DNA of 49,452 bases from Gammaproteobacteria bacterium (GTDB lineage Bacteria; Pseudomonadota; Gammaproteobacteria; Steroidobacterales; Steroidobacteraceae), in assembly GCA_005878095.1 (NCBI GenBank), contig VBNH01000058.1:1-49452 (forward strand), given 5' to 3'. Below the pieces are notes generated by a model, which was given only the letters and a program-made list of their open reading frames with translations, searched no databases and had not been told where the DNA came from. The translations under genes were made by a program, and so were the position numbers. Of the stretch, positions 16,413-25,316 are shown in pieces; positions within the stretch are counted from its first letter, which is position 1; every line of letters begins with the position of its first letter.

Positions 16413-17813
16413 GTGAAGGATCTGACGCAGGGGTCCATAACACGGCTGCTGGTCGCGATGGCGGTGCCGATCGCCATCGGCATGCTGTTCCAGACCCTGT
16501 ACTTCCTGGTGGATCTGTACTTTGTCGCGCGGCTCGGGGATGCCGCGATCGCCGGCGTCAGCACCGCCGGCACCATAAGCTTCGTGATCCTGGCGCTGAC
16601 ACAGATGCTCGGCGTCGGCACCGTGGCGCTGGTCTCGCACGCGGTCGGCCGCAAGGACCAGGCCGAGGCCAACCTGGTGTTCAATCAGTCGGTGCTCCTG
16701 TCGGCGATCTGCGGCGGGCTCACGCTGGCGGCCGGGTTCCTGGTGGGCGGTGCCTACGTGCGCTCGGTCGCGGCCGATCCGGCCGCTGCCGCCGCGGGTG
16801 TGGCTTACCTTTACTGGTACACCCCGGGGCTCGCGCTGCAGTTCGCACTGGTGGCGATGGGTTCGGCGCTGCGCGGCACCGGCATCGTGCAACCCACCAT
16901 GATCGTGCAGATGCTGACCGTGATCCTGAACACCGTGCTGGCGCCGGTGCTGATCGCCGGCTGGGGCACGCACCATCCGCTCGGCGCGGCGGGCGCCGGG
17001 CTCGCCAGCAGCATCGCGGTGGCGTTCGGCGTGGCGTTCCTGTGGATCTATTTTCTCCGGCTCGAGCACTACGTCGGGCTGCGCCCGGATCAGTGGCGCC
17101 CGCGGCTGCCGCTCATCCGCCGCATTCTCAACGTCGGGCTGCCCGCCGGCGGCGAATTTTTCATGTTGTTCGTGATCCTGGGAGTCATCTACTGGGTGAT
17201 CCGCGGCTTCGGGCCCGCGGCCCAGGCGGGATTCGGCGTCGGCGGCCGCGTGATGCAGGCGTTGTTCCTGCCGGTGATGGCCATCGCGTTCGCCGTGCCG
17301 GCCGTCGCCGGGCAGAATTTCGGCGCGCATCGGTATGCGCGCGTACGCGAGACCTTCCGCCGGGCAGCGCTGCTGAGCTCTGTGCTGATGATCGCGATCA
17401 CCATGCTGTGCCAGTGGCGCCCGGAGCTGTTCATCGAGGGCTTCACCCGCCAGCCGGACGCGGTAGCTGTCGGCTCAACCTACCTGCGTGTCATCTCCTG
17501 GAACTTCCTCGCCACCGGGCTCATTTTCACCTGCTCGGGGCTGTTCCAGGCGCTCGGCAACACCTGGCCGTCGCTGCTCAGCTCGGGGGCACGGCTGTTG
17601 ACCTTCGTGCTGCCCGCGGTATGGCTGTCGACGCTGCCGCACTTCTCCCTGATGCAGGTCTGGTACCTGTCGGTGGCGTCGGTGACGATGCAGGCGCTGA
17701 CCAGCCTCGCGTTGCTGCAGCGGGAGTTGCGGCGCAGGCTCACGGCGCCGCCGGCCGCGACCGGCGGCGTACCCGCTGAGGCCGTGCCGGTCGGCGAGGG
17801 CGCGGACGGCTGA
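16413..17813 (+). CDS. MATE family efflux transporter
   Basis: The 466-residue protein has twelve hydrophobic segments and the MATE layout: LTQGSITRLLVAMAVPIAIG at the start, LYFVARLGDAAIAGVSTAGT in helix 2, and a second homologous half beginning near residue 235 with RRILNVGLPAGGEFFMLFV. MATE proteins export cationic drugs, dyes or metabolites in exchange for sodium or protons. The start is the GTG at 16413, with AAGGGGGG upstream. The decayed DUF2252-like remnant lies directly before it. It converges with the SYLF gene with 11 bases between stops. The substrate cannot be read. Confidence 0.9.
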   Translation: MKDLTQGSITRLLVAMAVPIAIGMLFQTLYFLVDLYFVARLGDAAIAGVSTAGTISFVILALTQMLGVGTVALVSHAVGRKDQAEANLVFNQSVLLSAICGGLTLAAGFLVGGAYVRSVAADPAAAAAGVAYLYWYTPGLALQFALVAMGSALRGTGIVQPTMIVQMLTVILNTVLAPVLIAGWGTHHPLGAAGAGLASSIAVAFGVAFLWIYFLRLEHYVGLRPDQWRPRLPLIRRILNVGLPAGGEFFMLFVILGVIYWVIRGFGPAAQAGFGVGGRVMQALFLPVMAIAFAVPAVAGQNFGAHRYARVRETFRRAALLSSVLMIAITMLCQWRPELFIEGFTRQPDAVAVGSTYLRVISWNFLATGLIFTCSGLFQALGNTWPSLLSSGARLLTFVLPAVWLSTLPHFSLMQVWYLSVASVTMQALTSLALLQRELRRRLTAPPAATGGVPAEAVPVGEGADG

Positions 17814-17824
17814 ACCGTCGGCGC

Positions 17825-18643
17825 CTACTTCGGCTCCTGCCCCGGCTGCTGATCGGCGAGCGGGAACGATCGCGTGGCGCTCGCCGCCGGTGCAGCCGGC
17901 CGCGGCGGGGCGGCCGGGCCGGCCGCCGAGGCCGAGCGCTGCACAGCCGGGTGCTGCATTCGGGTGCTCGCTGCCACGGCCGCGAGGAAGCGTCGCGCGG
18001 ACTCATCCTCGCTCGTCACGGCGCCGGCAATGATGTCGCCCGAGGCGACACTGGGCTTCCTGTAGAAGGCCGCGTTCGCCTTGTCATCAATGGTGATCGC
18101 CGTGCCATCGAGCGCCAGTCCTGCGAACACCCCGCGGCTGCGCGAGTAGGAGTAGACCTCTGCCTTGAAGGCCGCATCCGTGGCGGCCGAGGCCTGACGT
18201 CCGACCGGGCCCGCGGCGACCGAGGCATCGGCGCCGAGGGTCACCTTGCCGCCGTTGATGCCTTCCACGCCCTTGGGCGTGGTGAACACCAGGACGATGT
18301 CGGTGGATTGCACGCCCCATTGCCAGCCGAAGCTGCCGCCGGTCATGGTGATGAACACCGGGTCGGTGAAGCGCCCCTGCTTGTCGCGCACCGCCAGCAC
18401 GCCGTGGCCACGGCGCCCGCCGGCGAAGAAGGCGACCTTGGTGAGGTCGGGAATGACCGCAACGCCGTAAGCGCGCGCCAGCAGGCGATCGGGAATCGCC
18501 TGGTCGCGCGATGTGCGCAGCTCTTCCAGAATCTGACTCGCGGTCAGGAGGCGCCCCTGCTCGCGCGCCTGCGCGTGAGCACCAGGGCAGGCCCCGGCCA
18601 GGACGACACCGGCGAACAGGAGGAGAGCAGAGCGGATGTGCAT
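17825..18643 (-). CDS. SYLF-domain (YSC84-related) exported lipid-binding protein
   Basis: From the ATG at 18643 the protein has 272 residues: a signal peptide (MHIRSALLLFAGVVLAGACPGAHA), a SYLF domain (RLLARAYGVAVIPDLTKVAFF, GGRRGHGVLAVRD, GGSFGWQWGVQSTDIVLVF, then ASVAAGPVGRQASAATDAAF, YSYSRSRGVFAGLALDGT), and a disordered Pro/Ala-rich tail. SYLF domains bind phosphoinositides in eukaryotes; in bacteria the role is unclear. ATG 18643 has AAAAGGA eight bases before it, so it is favoured over ATG 18661. The 175 bases between this gene and the DUF3570 gene upstream hold an 11-bp direct repeat (18775-18796) and nothing else I can name. Confidence 0.88.
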   Translation of the reverse strand: MHIRSALLLFAGVVLAGACPGAHAQAREQGRLLTASQILEELRTSRDQAIPDRLLARAYGVAVIPDLTKVAFFAGGRRGHGVLAVRDKQGRFTDPVFITMTGGSFGWQWGVQSTDIVLVFTTPKGVEGINGGKVTLGADASVAAGPVGRQASAATDAAFKAEVYSYSRSRGVFAGLALDGTAITIDDKANAAFYRKPSVASGDIIAGAVTSEDESARRFLAAVAASTRMQHPAVQRSASAAGPAAPPRPAAPAASATRSFPLADQQPGQEPK

Positions 18644-18818
18644 GATACGAATCCTTTTCATTCCTGGCTGTCGCCGCTTGACGACAGGCGTGAATGAGCA
18701 GTAGCGAACGGGTGCGAAGCTTAACTCACTCACGCGCCGCTGCGCAGCGCCGCGCGCGAATCCGCCGCGCGCTCGCCGGTTCAGCGCCGGTTCAGCGCCG
18801 CGGGAGGCGCGGATGCAG

Positions 18819-20054
18819 CTAGAACCAGATCGAGACGAACACCTGGAAGATGTTCGCGTTGAGTTCGTAGAGCGGTTCGTTGCCGGCGCCGTAGGTGCCG
18901 GCGAGCAGCGCGTTGCGAAAGTCGCTGTAATCGACCAGCAGGTGATCGACGCGCACGTTGATGCTGTTCTTGCCGAGCGATGGCACGCCCGGCATCGCGA
19001 ACTGCCAGGAGCCGCCCGCGCCCACCGTGTAACTGTGGAAGGCGGCGAGCTCGCGATCACGCGCCATGAAGTTCTGGTAGTTGGCCCGCGGGAACAGGTC
19101 GCTGTAGAAGTCGGCGGCGCCCTGGCGGTAGTAGCGCAAGCTGCCGTCGAAAGTCCAGTGCTTGCCCACCGGATGGGCGTAGTCGAGCTCGACGGTGTGC
19201 GCGAGGATGCCCCAGGTGTCGTGGAAGAAACGGTACTGGCCGGTGAGCGCCGCCCGGTAGGGCAGGTAGTATTTCAGCTGCGCCGAGGCCGCGGAGCTGG
19301 TTCGCGTGTTGGGATAGACCTGATCGGCGGGCGTGAAGCCCTGGCCGTGACCCGGCGACAGGTAACGGATCTGGCGATACGGGTTGGCGAGGTAGCCCTG
19401 ATCGGTGAGCAGCTCGTAGTTGAAGCCGAGAATGGCGTTGCGCGTCAGGACCTGGCTCAAGGACAGCGAATAGCCGCGATGATCGGCGCTGGCCTGGTTA
19501 AGGCCGTTGTTGGAAGGTAACGGTACGTGTTCGACCTGACCGGTGACGGAGTTTCTCTGGTCCTTGTACACCCGATCCCAGCCGCGCCGGTAACCCAGCG
19601 TGACCGTGGTCAGGTCGCCGAACATGTCCTGGCTGACCGCGAAATAGCTGGTGTTCGCCTTGTAGTCGGGCTCCTTGCTGGTGATGAAGCCGGCGCTGTA
19701 GGTGGACTTGCCGTGCAGGTAGTCCGCCCCCAGGCTCTCCTGCCTGCGGGTCTCGTGGTACGGGCTCGCCGACAGCTTCACGTCGATCGAGGCGCTCGAG
19801 ATCATGTCCTCGTAGTAATTGGCGGACAGCGACAGGTTGTCGCCCACCTTCTTGCGCACCAGCACCGACGGACCCTGGATGGTGATGTCCCCGCCCTTGT
19901 AGACGTGCCACAGGACATCGGCGCGATCCTCGGGGAGCACCCCGCCGAGCGCCGGCGCGGCGAGCGCGCACAGCGTGACCAGTGTGCGCGTGAAGGGGCT
20001 CAACCCTGCTGCACAACGCGTGCGCGCGCCGCGCGCCTCGCCGGTCAATTGCAT
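18819..20054 (-). CDS. DUF3570 outer-membrane beta-barrel protein
   Basis: The 411-residue protein has a signal region (LVTLCALAAPALGG), then VLPEDRADVLWHVYKGGDIT and GPSVLVRKKVGDNLSLSANYYEDM, which are typical of DUF3570. The remainder alternates hydrophobic and polar residues in barrel strands with many aromatic residues, and ends in FVSIWF, a terminal Phe signature for BAM-dependent barrels. The family has no known function. DUF3570, DUF4266 and a TlpA-type thioredoxin are often neighbours in genomes, and here the start overlaps the DUF4266 stop by 10 bases, so the two are translationally coupled. It is the last gene of the minus-strand train that starts at 24955. Confidence 0.88.
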   Translation of the reverse strand: MQLTGEARGARTRCAAGLSPFTRTLVTLCALAAPALGGVLPEDRADVLWHVYKGGDITIQGPSVLVRKKVGDNLSLSANYYEDMISSASIDVKLSASPYHETRRQESLGADYLHGKSTYSAGFITSKEPDYKANTSYFAVSQDMFGDLTTVTLGYRRGWDRVYKDQRNSVTGQVEHVPLPSNNGLNQASADHRGYSLSLSQVLTRNAILGFNYELLTDQGYLANPYRQIRYLSPGHGQGFTPADQVYPNTRTSSAASAQLKYYLPYRAALTGQYRFFHDTWGILAHTVELDYAHPVGKHWTFDGSLRYYRQGAADFYSDLFPRANYQNFMARDRELAAFHSYTVGAGGSWQFAMPGVPSLGKNSINVRVDHLLVDYSDFRNALLAGTYGAGNEPLYELNANIFQVFVSIWF

Positions 20055-20263
20055 CCGCAGCCGCCGCCCACCGATCCCGTTGCCCCGCGGGCGCCCTCGC
20101 GGGTCTCGAACACGTGCTGCAGGTACGTGCTGGAGACCGGATCGCGGTTGAAGGACATGATGGGATCGGCGAAGTGCTCGCGTTCGTAAGGCTTGACCCA
20201 CGGAGTGGGCGCCGCGCACCCGGCGAGCGCCGCGAGCAGCAGCGCCGCGGCCGCGGCCCGCAT
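20045..20263 (-). CDS. DUF4266 small lipoprotein with a Cys-rich tail
   Basis: From the ATG at 20263 the product has 72 residues. The lipobox is LAGC with Cys16, followed by APTPWVKPYEREHFADPIM and SFNRDPVSSTYLQHVFETRE, and it ends in GGGCGCN. This matches DUF4266: a short lipoprotein with a WxKxxxxxxLAxPxM-like block and a terminal GCGCN. The two terminal cysteines could bind a metal or take part in thiol exchange or a covalent modification. A longer start at 20311 would place the lipobox at residue 32. The gene lies 52 bases after tlpA and overlaps the DUF3570 start, which fits a shared task in the outer membrane. Confidence 0.88.
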   Translation of the reverse strand: MRAAAAALLLAALAGCAAPTPWVKPYEREHFADPIMSFNRDPVSSTYLQHVFETREGARGATGSVGGGCGCN

Positions 20264-20315
20264 CAGCTTCACTGTCAGGCTCACGCTCGGCAGGCCAGGC
20301 GACACGCGCATCGCG

Positions 20316-20804
20316 CTACTCCCGGATCAGGCTGCGGATACTGTCGAGATACTCATTCTCGTCGCCGGGCTTGAAGCCCTGGTGCAGCGTACGCAGTTTA
20401 CCGCTGCGATCGATGATCACGGTGCTGGGCATGCCGGCGACATCGTACAGCTTACTCACCTTACTCTCCTTATCGTAGAGGATGGGGAAAGACACCGGCC
20501 TGTCCTTCAGCCAGTCGTCGGCCGCCTTGGAGTCCGGCTCAACGTTCACCCCGAGCAGTGTGAATCCGAGCTTGTGATACTTCCGGTAGATGCTCTCGAG
20601 CAGGGGCATCTCCTGGCGGCACGGGCCGCACCAGCTCGCCCAGAAATTGATCATCACCACCTGGCCGTGGTACTGCGCCAGGCTCACGGCCCGGCCGTCG
20701 CGCGCGGTGAGCGTGAACTGCGGTGCGGGTCCGCCGCCGGAGCCCGCCAGCGCCGGCAGGGCGATGGCGAGCACGGCGGTAATGGCTGCGATACGGTTCT
20801 TCAT
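20316..20804 (-). CDS. TlpA/ResA-like periplasmic thiol-disulfide reductase
   Basis: The 162-residue protein has a signal sequence (about residues 1-21) and a thioredoxin fold with the redox pair Cys59/Cys62 in [14 protein letters not shown], the TlpA hallmark, then the cis-Pro loop [16 protein letters not shown]. Such proteins keep cysteines reduced outside the cytoplasm, for instance the CxxCH cysteines of cytochromes c before haem attachment. Both reading from context and the presence of haem-motif proteins in the same train support this, but the GCGCN lipoprotein next door is an alternative partner. It lies 11 bases after the barrel-lipoprotein stop and is part of the same operon. Confidence 0.92.
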   Translation of the reverse strand: MKNRIAAITAVLAIALPALAGSGGGPAPQFTLTARDGRAVSLAQYHGQVVMINFWASWCGPCRQEMPLLESIYRKYHKLGFTLLGVNVEPDSKAADDWLKDRPVSFPILYDKESKVSKLYDVAGMPSTVIIDRSGKLRTLHQGFKPGDENEYLDSIRSLIRE

Positions 20805-20815
20805 CCTGCGTCTCT

Positions 20816-21538
20816 CTAGAAGAAGACGGTCGTGCCAATGCGTGCCTCGAGGTTGTTGGTGAGCTTGGTGGCGCCCAGCAGGCTCGACTGGAACACCCGG
20901 TCCTGCACCGTGACGTGCAGCGCCAGCCAGTCTGCCGGCACGAGACGGTAGCCGGCGCCAAAGTTCACCGTAAACTTCGTATCCCCGGCGAAATCGGTGC
21001 CGCCGATGCCGCCGATGAGATAGAAGGCGTTCGTCATGGCGATGCCACGACCGAGGAAGGCTTCGCCTGGCAGGAAGTTGTAGCCCAGCGACAGGTCGTA
21101 GTACGTGAAGCGCCTCTCAGACTCGGTAAGTAGCTGAATGTTACCGCTGAGGGTCTCGAAACTGGTGCGCCCGCCGCGCGAGCGGCCGGCCTCGGCCTGA
21201 AAGAAGAAGTCCTCGGTGATGTGGTAGGCGGCGGTGAGCCCGTAGACCGGATGAGTGCCGAAATCCTCGATCGACAGCACACCATAATCCAGGCCCATCT
21301 CGACGTTGGAACTCCTGATGCGCGGCACCTTGATCTTGCGCCGCGCCACCTCCGGTTCGATCACACGCGGCGGCGCGTTCTCGTCCTGCGACGGCTCGCT
21401 TACCGGTGGCGGCGCGCTCTGCGCCTGGGCCGCGGCGCGCCGTTCGGCGCGCTGCTGATACCAGTCGCGCACCGAGGCGCAGCCCGGCAGCGCCGCCAAC
21501 AGCGCCGTCAGTAGAAGAATGCGAATCCCAGTTTCCAT
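20816..21538 (-). CDS. Beta-barrel lipoprotein (OmpA-like outer-membrane barrel)
   Basis: The 240-residue protein has a lipobox (LPGC, Cys20), then a coiled, Ala/Gln/Pro-rich linker to about residue 60 and a block [13 protein letters not shown]. The rest is a small barrel: [35 protein letters not shown], and [13 protein letters not shown], ending in an aromatic Phe (IGTTVFF). This resembles the outer-membrane beta-barrel domain proteins found in myxobacterial and related envelope machines. Having a lipid anchor before a barrel is unusual. Its start overlaps the end of the SH3-barrel gene by 31 bases, so the pair is probably made together in a fixed ratio. Confidence 0.82.
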   Translation of the reverse strand: METGIRILLLTALLAALPGCASVRDWYQQRAERRAAAQAQSAPPPVSEPSQDENAPPRVIEPEVARRKIKVPRIRSSNVEMGLDYGVLSIEDFGTHPVYGLTAAYHITEDFFFQAEAGRSRGGRTSFETLSGNIQLLTESERRFTYYDLSLGYNFLPGEAFLGRGIAMTNAFYLIGGIGGTDFAGDTKFTVNFGAGYRLVPADWLALHVTVQDRVFQSSLLGATKLTNNLEARIGTTVFF

Positions 21539-22263
21539 TCGTCGGCTTCCTGGTTCTGGTTGCGCTTGGTGAAGACGTAGTGGGCCTTGTATTCGCCGCG
21601 CACGAAAATGCGCCGCGTGAGGTAGTAGCGTACACCGCCGCCGACATAGGCCGTCTGTTCGGTGCGGTTGGTGGCCTGCACCAGGGTCGCCTTGGGCTCG
21701 ATGTGCACTTCGCCGACACCCAGCGTCAGGAACGGTGACCAGCGTGCCTCGGGCACGATCACGTGTGTCAGTCCCACATCGCCGGTCACGCCGTTGGAGA
21801 ACCTGCCGAGGAACTGGCCCAGCGCTGCCTCCAGCGCCAGCTGCGAGTTGAACGAAAGCGACGCATACCCCGATACGTAGTTGGCGCCGCCATAGGCTCC
21901 GGCGAACAGGCCCATCTCGTAGCGGTGCGAGTTGAAGCCGGCGCGGTCGCCGACACTGAACCTGAACGGCGAGCCGTCCGCCAGCACCATCTGCAGCATG
22001 TCCCGTTGCGAGGCCCAGCCTTCCACGCCGTGCTCGGTGCGCACCTTGAACCAGTCGGTGCGCCGGAACAGCACATCGACGCTGGCATCCCGCGGCACGA
22101 CGTGAAACACCGGATAGCCACGGCCGGGGCCAGTGTGCAGCTCCAGGTACGGTTGGGCCACGAACAGCTGCAGGTACTCGCGCGCGCCGCTCACGGCCGG
22201 CGTCAGCAACAATCCCAGCAACACGAGGCTCGCGAGCGCGGCCTGGCGCAGCCGCGCGGTCAA
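21508..22263 (-). CDS. Exported protein with SH3-like domain and outer-membrane beta-barrel
   Basis: From the TTG at 22263 there are 251 residues. A signal peptide ends near VSGA; then comes a bacterial SH3 domain (LELHTGPGRGYPVFHVVPRD, RTDWFKVRTEHGVEGWASQ), and from about residue 90 a barrel (YEMGLFAGAYGGANYVSGY, YLTRRIFVRGEYKAHYVF) ending LGFAFFY. The SH3 part could bind cell wall. The TTG start is chosen because AAAGG lies six bases before it and the signal peptide begins there; the open frame upstream overlaps the HzsA-like gene. With the next gene it makes a pair of barrels, candidates for the outer-membrane end of the envelope machine encoded further along. Confidence 0.78.
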   Translation of the reverse strand: MTARLRQAALASLVLLGLLLTPAVSGAREYLQLFVAQPYLELHTGPGRGYPVFHVVPRDASVDVLFRRTDWFKVRTEHGVEGWASQRDMLQMVLADGSPFRFSVGDRAGFNSHRYEMGLFAGAYGGANYVSGYASLSFNSQLALEAALGQFLGRFSNGVTGDVGLTHVIVPEARWSPFLTLGVGEVHIEPKATLVQATNRTEQTAYVGGGVRYYLTRRIFVRGEYKAHYVFTKRNQNQEADEWKLGFAFFY

Positions 22264-22276
22264 TTCGAACCTTTGC

Positions 22277-24955
22277 TCAATTGACCGGGACCGCGGGATC
22301 GAACGGGTTGTTGAAGTACTGCGCGCCAATATCCAGCCACTCCGACAACAAGCGAAGCTCCGCCGGGCTCAACCAGCCCGCATGCGTGCTTCCGGAACCC
22401 GTTGCGAAGCGGTTCAGAAACTGGGCCGACAGAGCGCCATGCGCGCTGCCCGCATTCAGGTATGGACCCACGGACGGTCCCGGGGCGCCCATGATAACTG
22501 TGTTATGGGGGAACAGCAGCTGTCGATACGAGGTCAACTCCTGCAGCACGTCGTTGGAGGCGGAACTGGTCAGATCGAGATCGCCCGCCGGAGTCTGCAA
22601 CGCTCCCGCAGCATTTTTCGGGTTGTGGCAACCGGCCTGCGAGCAGCTGTGATCGACGACGACCCCACCAACGGTGGCAGGTCGCGCCAGATCCCACAAC
22701 GCCTGGATGTGCTTCGGGTAGTTGATGACGATGCGGCAGTTGGCCGCCCAGGCCGTCACGCACGTGGCGCTGGTCGGAAAGGGCGTCATGAACTGGGTCG
22801 CATCGTCGTAGCGGTAGTTGATCGGCGAGCCGGGCGTGGCCTGCGCCGGGTCGGTCCACACGTCGGTGTAGATCACATTGACGCCCGGCACCATCTGCTT
22901 GCAGGGCGGGGAGTCGCTGGCGCAGCTGACGCGCATGCGCGCCTGCGCCATGGTCTCGCCGGCCTGCGGGATGAAGGCGCCGGCGCCGCCGGCGATGGTG
23001 TGCGGGAAGGGCACCCCGCTCGCGGCCGCCCCGCTCCACGCTGAGGCGAACAGGCCCGCGCGGCCGTGCGAGATCGGGCGCCGGGCGCTCGCCAGCAGAT
23101 GGCAGCCGTTGCAGGACACGATCTCGCCCGGCTTCACCTGCAGCCACACGCCCTGTGCAGGTGTGATGCGGCGAGCGTTGGCATCCAGCACGCTCAGGCG
23201 GAAGGCGACGTTCGCCGGCACCTCGATGCGCACCGAGCCGTCGGGCTCGATGGGCGCGTAGCCGAGGATCTCGAGCATGTAGTCGCTGGCGCCGAAGGCG
23301 GCGGCGGACAGATTGACGACGCTCGGGTCAGGAATCGACACCGCCTTCTCCAGGCGTATGAAGCGCGCCCGCCGCGCGCCGGCGGGGGTCTTGGCCGGAT
23401 CCGCCACGGTCGCGATGTTCGGGTTGGCGGTGTCGACGCCGTCGATGTCGTAGACACTTCTTATATCGATGACGCCCACCCCGGCGTCCACCAGGCGCTG
23501 GTCGAGGTCGACCCCCGGCACCTTGTCGAGGATGATGTTGGGGAGCGCGCGCGGCTGCGCCACCGCCACGTCCGTGACCATCACGCCCTCGACCGGCTGC
23601 ATGATCGGCATGAAGGTGTTCTGCTTCGGATCGAACATCCACACGCTGTAGAGCGGCGGCGCGGTCTGCGGGTTCGGCGCCCTGAGCGCCGTGGAGGTGC
23701 ACGGCACGATCGCCGGCGGAGTCTGCGTGGTGTCGAGCAGCCGGCACTGTGTCCAGCTGACCAGAATGCGGTTGGTGCCATCCTGCAGCGGATAGGCGGA
23801 GCTGAAGCGCCCGCCGGGCGAGGGCCCCGGGATGGTCAGTACGTCGTTGGGGGTGGCCGGCGTCTGCGCCGGACCGGTGAGCGTGGAGTTGGCGGCGAGC
23901 GGCTGCGTGTTCTCGACATAGTGCGCGCCGTCGATGATCACCAGCTGCCCGCCGTCGTCGACGTCGGTGTACTGCCGCTCGAGCGCGAGGATGCGGCCGT
24001 CCTGCATCTGGCGCGGCTGCACGAACTCGACCACCGTGCTGTTGCTGCCGGTCATGTGGCTGTTGGCGCCGTAGTAGAGCTCGAGGTCGGTGCCGTCCGG
24101 ATTGGCGGAGTACAGGCTCATGGCGTCCTTGCCCGGGGCGTGATCCCAGCGGCTCCACAGCACCCGCCCGTTGGCCAGCACCGTGGCATCGCGGTCGTGA
24201 CTTTGGTTGAAGGAAAGCTGGGGGTGCAGAGGGTCCGCGCCGAAGGTGCCGTCGGCATTCATGACCTCGAGCACGAAGGCCGGTTCCTGGCGCGTCTCGT
24301 CCATGGCCGAGAACTGCGGCTTGCCCTCATCGAGAAGGATGCCCTGCGACTTACTCTGCCGCGTGGTGGAGAACACGATGCGCCCGTCGGGCAGGTAATG
24401 GGGCGAGACGTCGTTGACCGTGAGCGGATCAGGGTCGCTGGCGGGGTTGATGACGGCGTGCAGGGTGTCGCTCGCGATCACGTACTCATAGATGCGCCAC
24501 GACGGCGGCTGCTTGGGATCCTGGTTCACGGCGAGCGGGCCGCGCATGGCGAACACCACCCGGGTGCCGTCGGGGGAGGTGTCGACGTCCTTCACGTCCC
24601 AGCGGGCACCGGCGGTGAGGCGCGCGGTGATGTTGGTCTCCGTCGCACTCGGCGAGGCGGTGGCGCGCTTGTAGAGATCCGCGGATGGCACCGCATCGCG
24701 CAGCACGCGCAGGTCATCCTGCGCCACGGTGCCGTTGCTGTTCAGCGGCACCTGGCGCTTCACATAGAAGATGGGGAAGTCGACCGTGGTCGGATCGGAG
24801 AGCTGGCTGTTGGCGATGTTGACGCTACCGCCGCCGCTGCAGGCGGTGAGCGAAGCCGCGAGCGCCGCTGTCAGCAGCGCCGCAGCGAGTCGCGGCGGCG
24901 CGAGCGCACGCCGTGTGCATCGTCCCAGGTCTTGCCGGCCGCGCTGCGCGTTCAT
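22277..24955 (-). CDS. HzsA-like lipoprotein with c-type haem motifs
   Basis: From the ATG at 24955 (GGGAGG five bases before it) the protein has 892 residues. The lipobox is LTAC, Cys39. The first 600 residues read like a beta-propeller (SPDGTRVVFAMRGPL, PHYLPDGRIVFSTTRQ, LANGRVLWSRWDH), as in the middle part of hydrazine synthase alpha-subunit relatives. The C-terminal third has Cys615-Asn-Gly-Cys-His, then Cys771-X4-Cys776-His, an atypical spacing that still could bind haem. True hydrazine synthase belongs to anammox bacteria, so only homology is claimed. The product is probably an outer-membrane-anchored cytochrome. It is the first gene of the minus train, diverging from the CxxCH gene at 25317. 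Confidence 0.82.
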   Translation of the reverse strand: MNAQRGRQDLGRCTRRALAPPRLAAALLTAALAASLTACSGGGSVNIANSQLSDPTTVDFPIFYVKRQVPLNSNGTVAQDDLRVLRDAVPSADLYKRATASPSATETNITARLTAGARWDVKDVDTSPDGTRVVFAMRGPLAVNQDPKQPPSWRIYEYVIASDTLHAVINPASDPDPLTVNDVSPHYLPDGRIVFSTTRQSKSQGILLDEGKPQFSAMDETRQEPAFVLEVMNADGTFGADPLHPQLSFNQSHDRDATVLANGRVLWSRWDHAPGKDAMSLYSANPDGTDLELYYGANSHMTGSNSTVVEFVQPRQMQDGRILALERQYTDVDDGGQLVIIDGAHYVENTQPLAANSTLTGPAQTPATPNDVLTIPGPSPGGRFSSAYPLQDGTNRILVSWTQCRLLDTTQTPPAIVPCTSTALRAPNPQTAPPLYSVWMFDPKQNTFMPIMQPVEGVMVTDVAVAQPRALPNIILDKVPGVDLDQRLVDAGVGVIDIRSVYDIDGVDTANPNIATVADPAKTPAGARRARFIRLEKAVSIPDPSVVNLSAAAFGASDYMLEILGYAPIEPDGSVRIEVPANVAFRLSVLDANARRITPAQGVWLQVKPGEIVSCNGCHLLASARRPISHGRAGLFASAWSGAAASGVPFPHTIAGGAGAFIPQAGETMAQARMRVSCASDSPPCKQMVPGVNVIYTDVWTDPAQATPGSPINYRYDDATQFMTPFPTSATCVTAWAANCRIVINYPKHIQALWDLARPATVGGVVVDHSCSQAGCHNPKNAAGALQTPAGDLDLTSSASNDVLQELTSYRQLLFPHNTVIMGAPGPSVGPYLNAGSAHGALSAQFLNRFATGSGSTHAGWLSPAELRLLSEWLDIGAQYFNNPFDPAVPVN

Positions 24956-25316
24956 GTGCGCCTCCCGAGCCACGCGGACTCTCCGCCGCCCGTGAATGTA
25001 ACGTAATCGAGGTGGTTCTGAGTACTAATCGCCATAACCGTCGCCCTGAACGCCGATCCCATCACGGCGCGCCGCTGCGCCTCGTGGTTCTCGTTGCTCC
25101 GCGGTGTGCCGCGCCTATCGCGCTACTAGGTAAGCGTGCGAACGCCGGCACGCCGTGACCGGGCTCGCAGTTCGCCGCGCAATGATCCGCGCGCACCAAC
25201 ATCCGGTGCGAGTGTCGTCGATCGGCGACGTCACCCGGTTGAGACATTCGGGACGCGGGTCGCTCGCCTTATAGTCCGCAGCGCGCTTCGGGCGGTTTAG
25301 GGAGTTGACGAGCGCC
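24956..25316. other. Divergent intergenic region between the two cytochrome gene trains
   Basis: These 361 bases separate the minus-strand HzsA-like gene from the plus-strand CxxCH-protein gene. I see no conserved protein in it. It must hold the promoters for both trains. The AT-richest spot near the plus gene is TTATAGT at 25269-25275. A GGGAGG ribosome-binding site for the minus gene lies at its left edge, and AGGGAG for the plus gene at its right. Confidence 0.7.
25247..25275 (+). promoter_or_regulatory. Candidate sigma-70 promoter for the plus-strand train
   Basis: TATAGT at 25270-25275 matches the -10 consensus at five of six positions and stands out in GC-rich sequence, about 42 bases before the ATG. 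The matching -35 at 25247 (TTCGGG, 17-base spacer) is poor, so an activator may be needed if this is the promoter. Confidence 0.3.

Noticed and set aside
22277-24955. Hydrazine synthase and anammox metabolism
   Set aside because: Only the general HzsA-like layout is present. There are no HzsB/HzsC genes or anammox context, so the function is not transferred.
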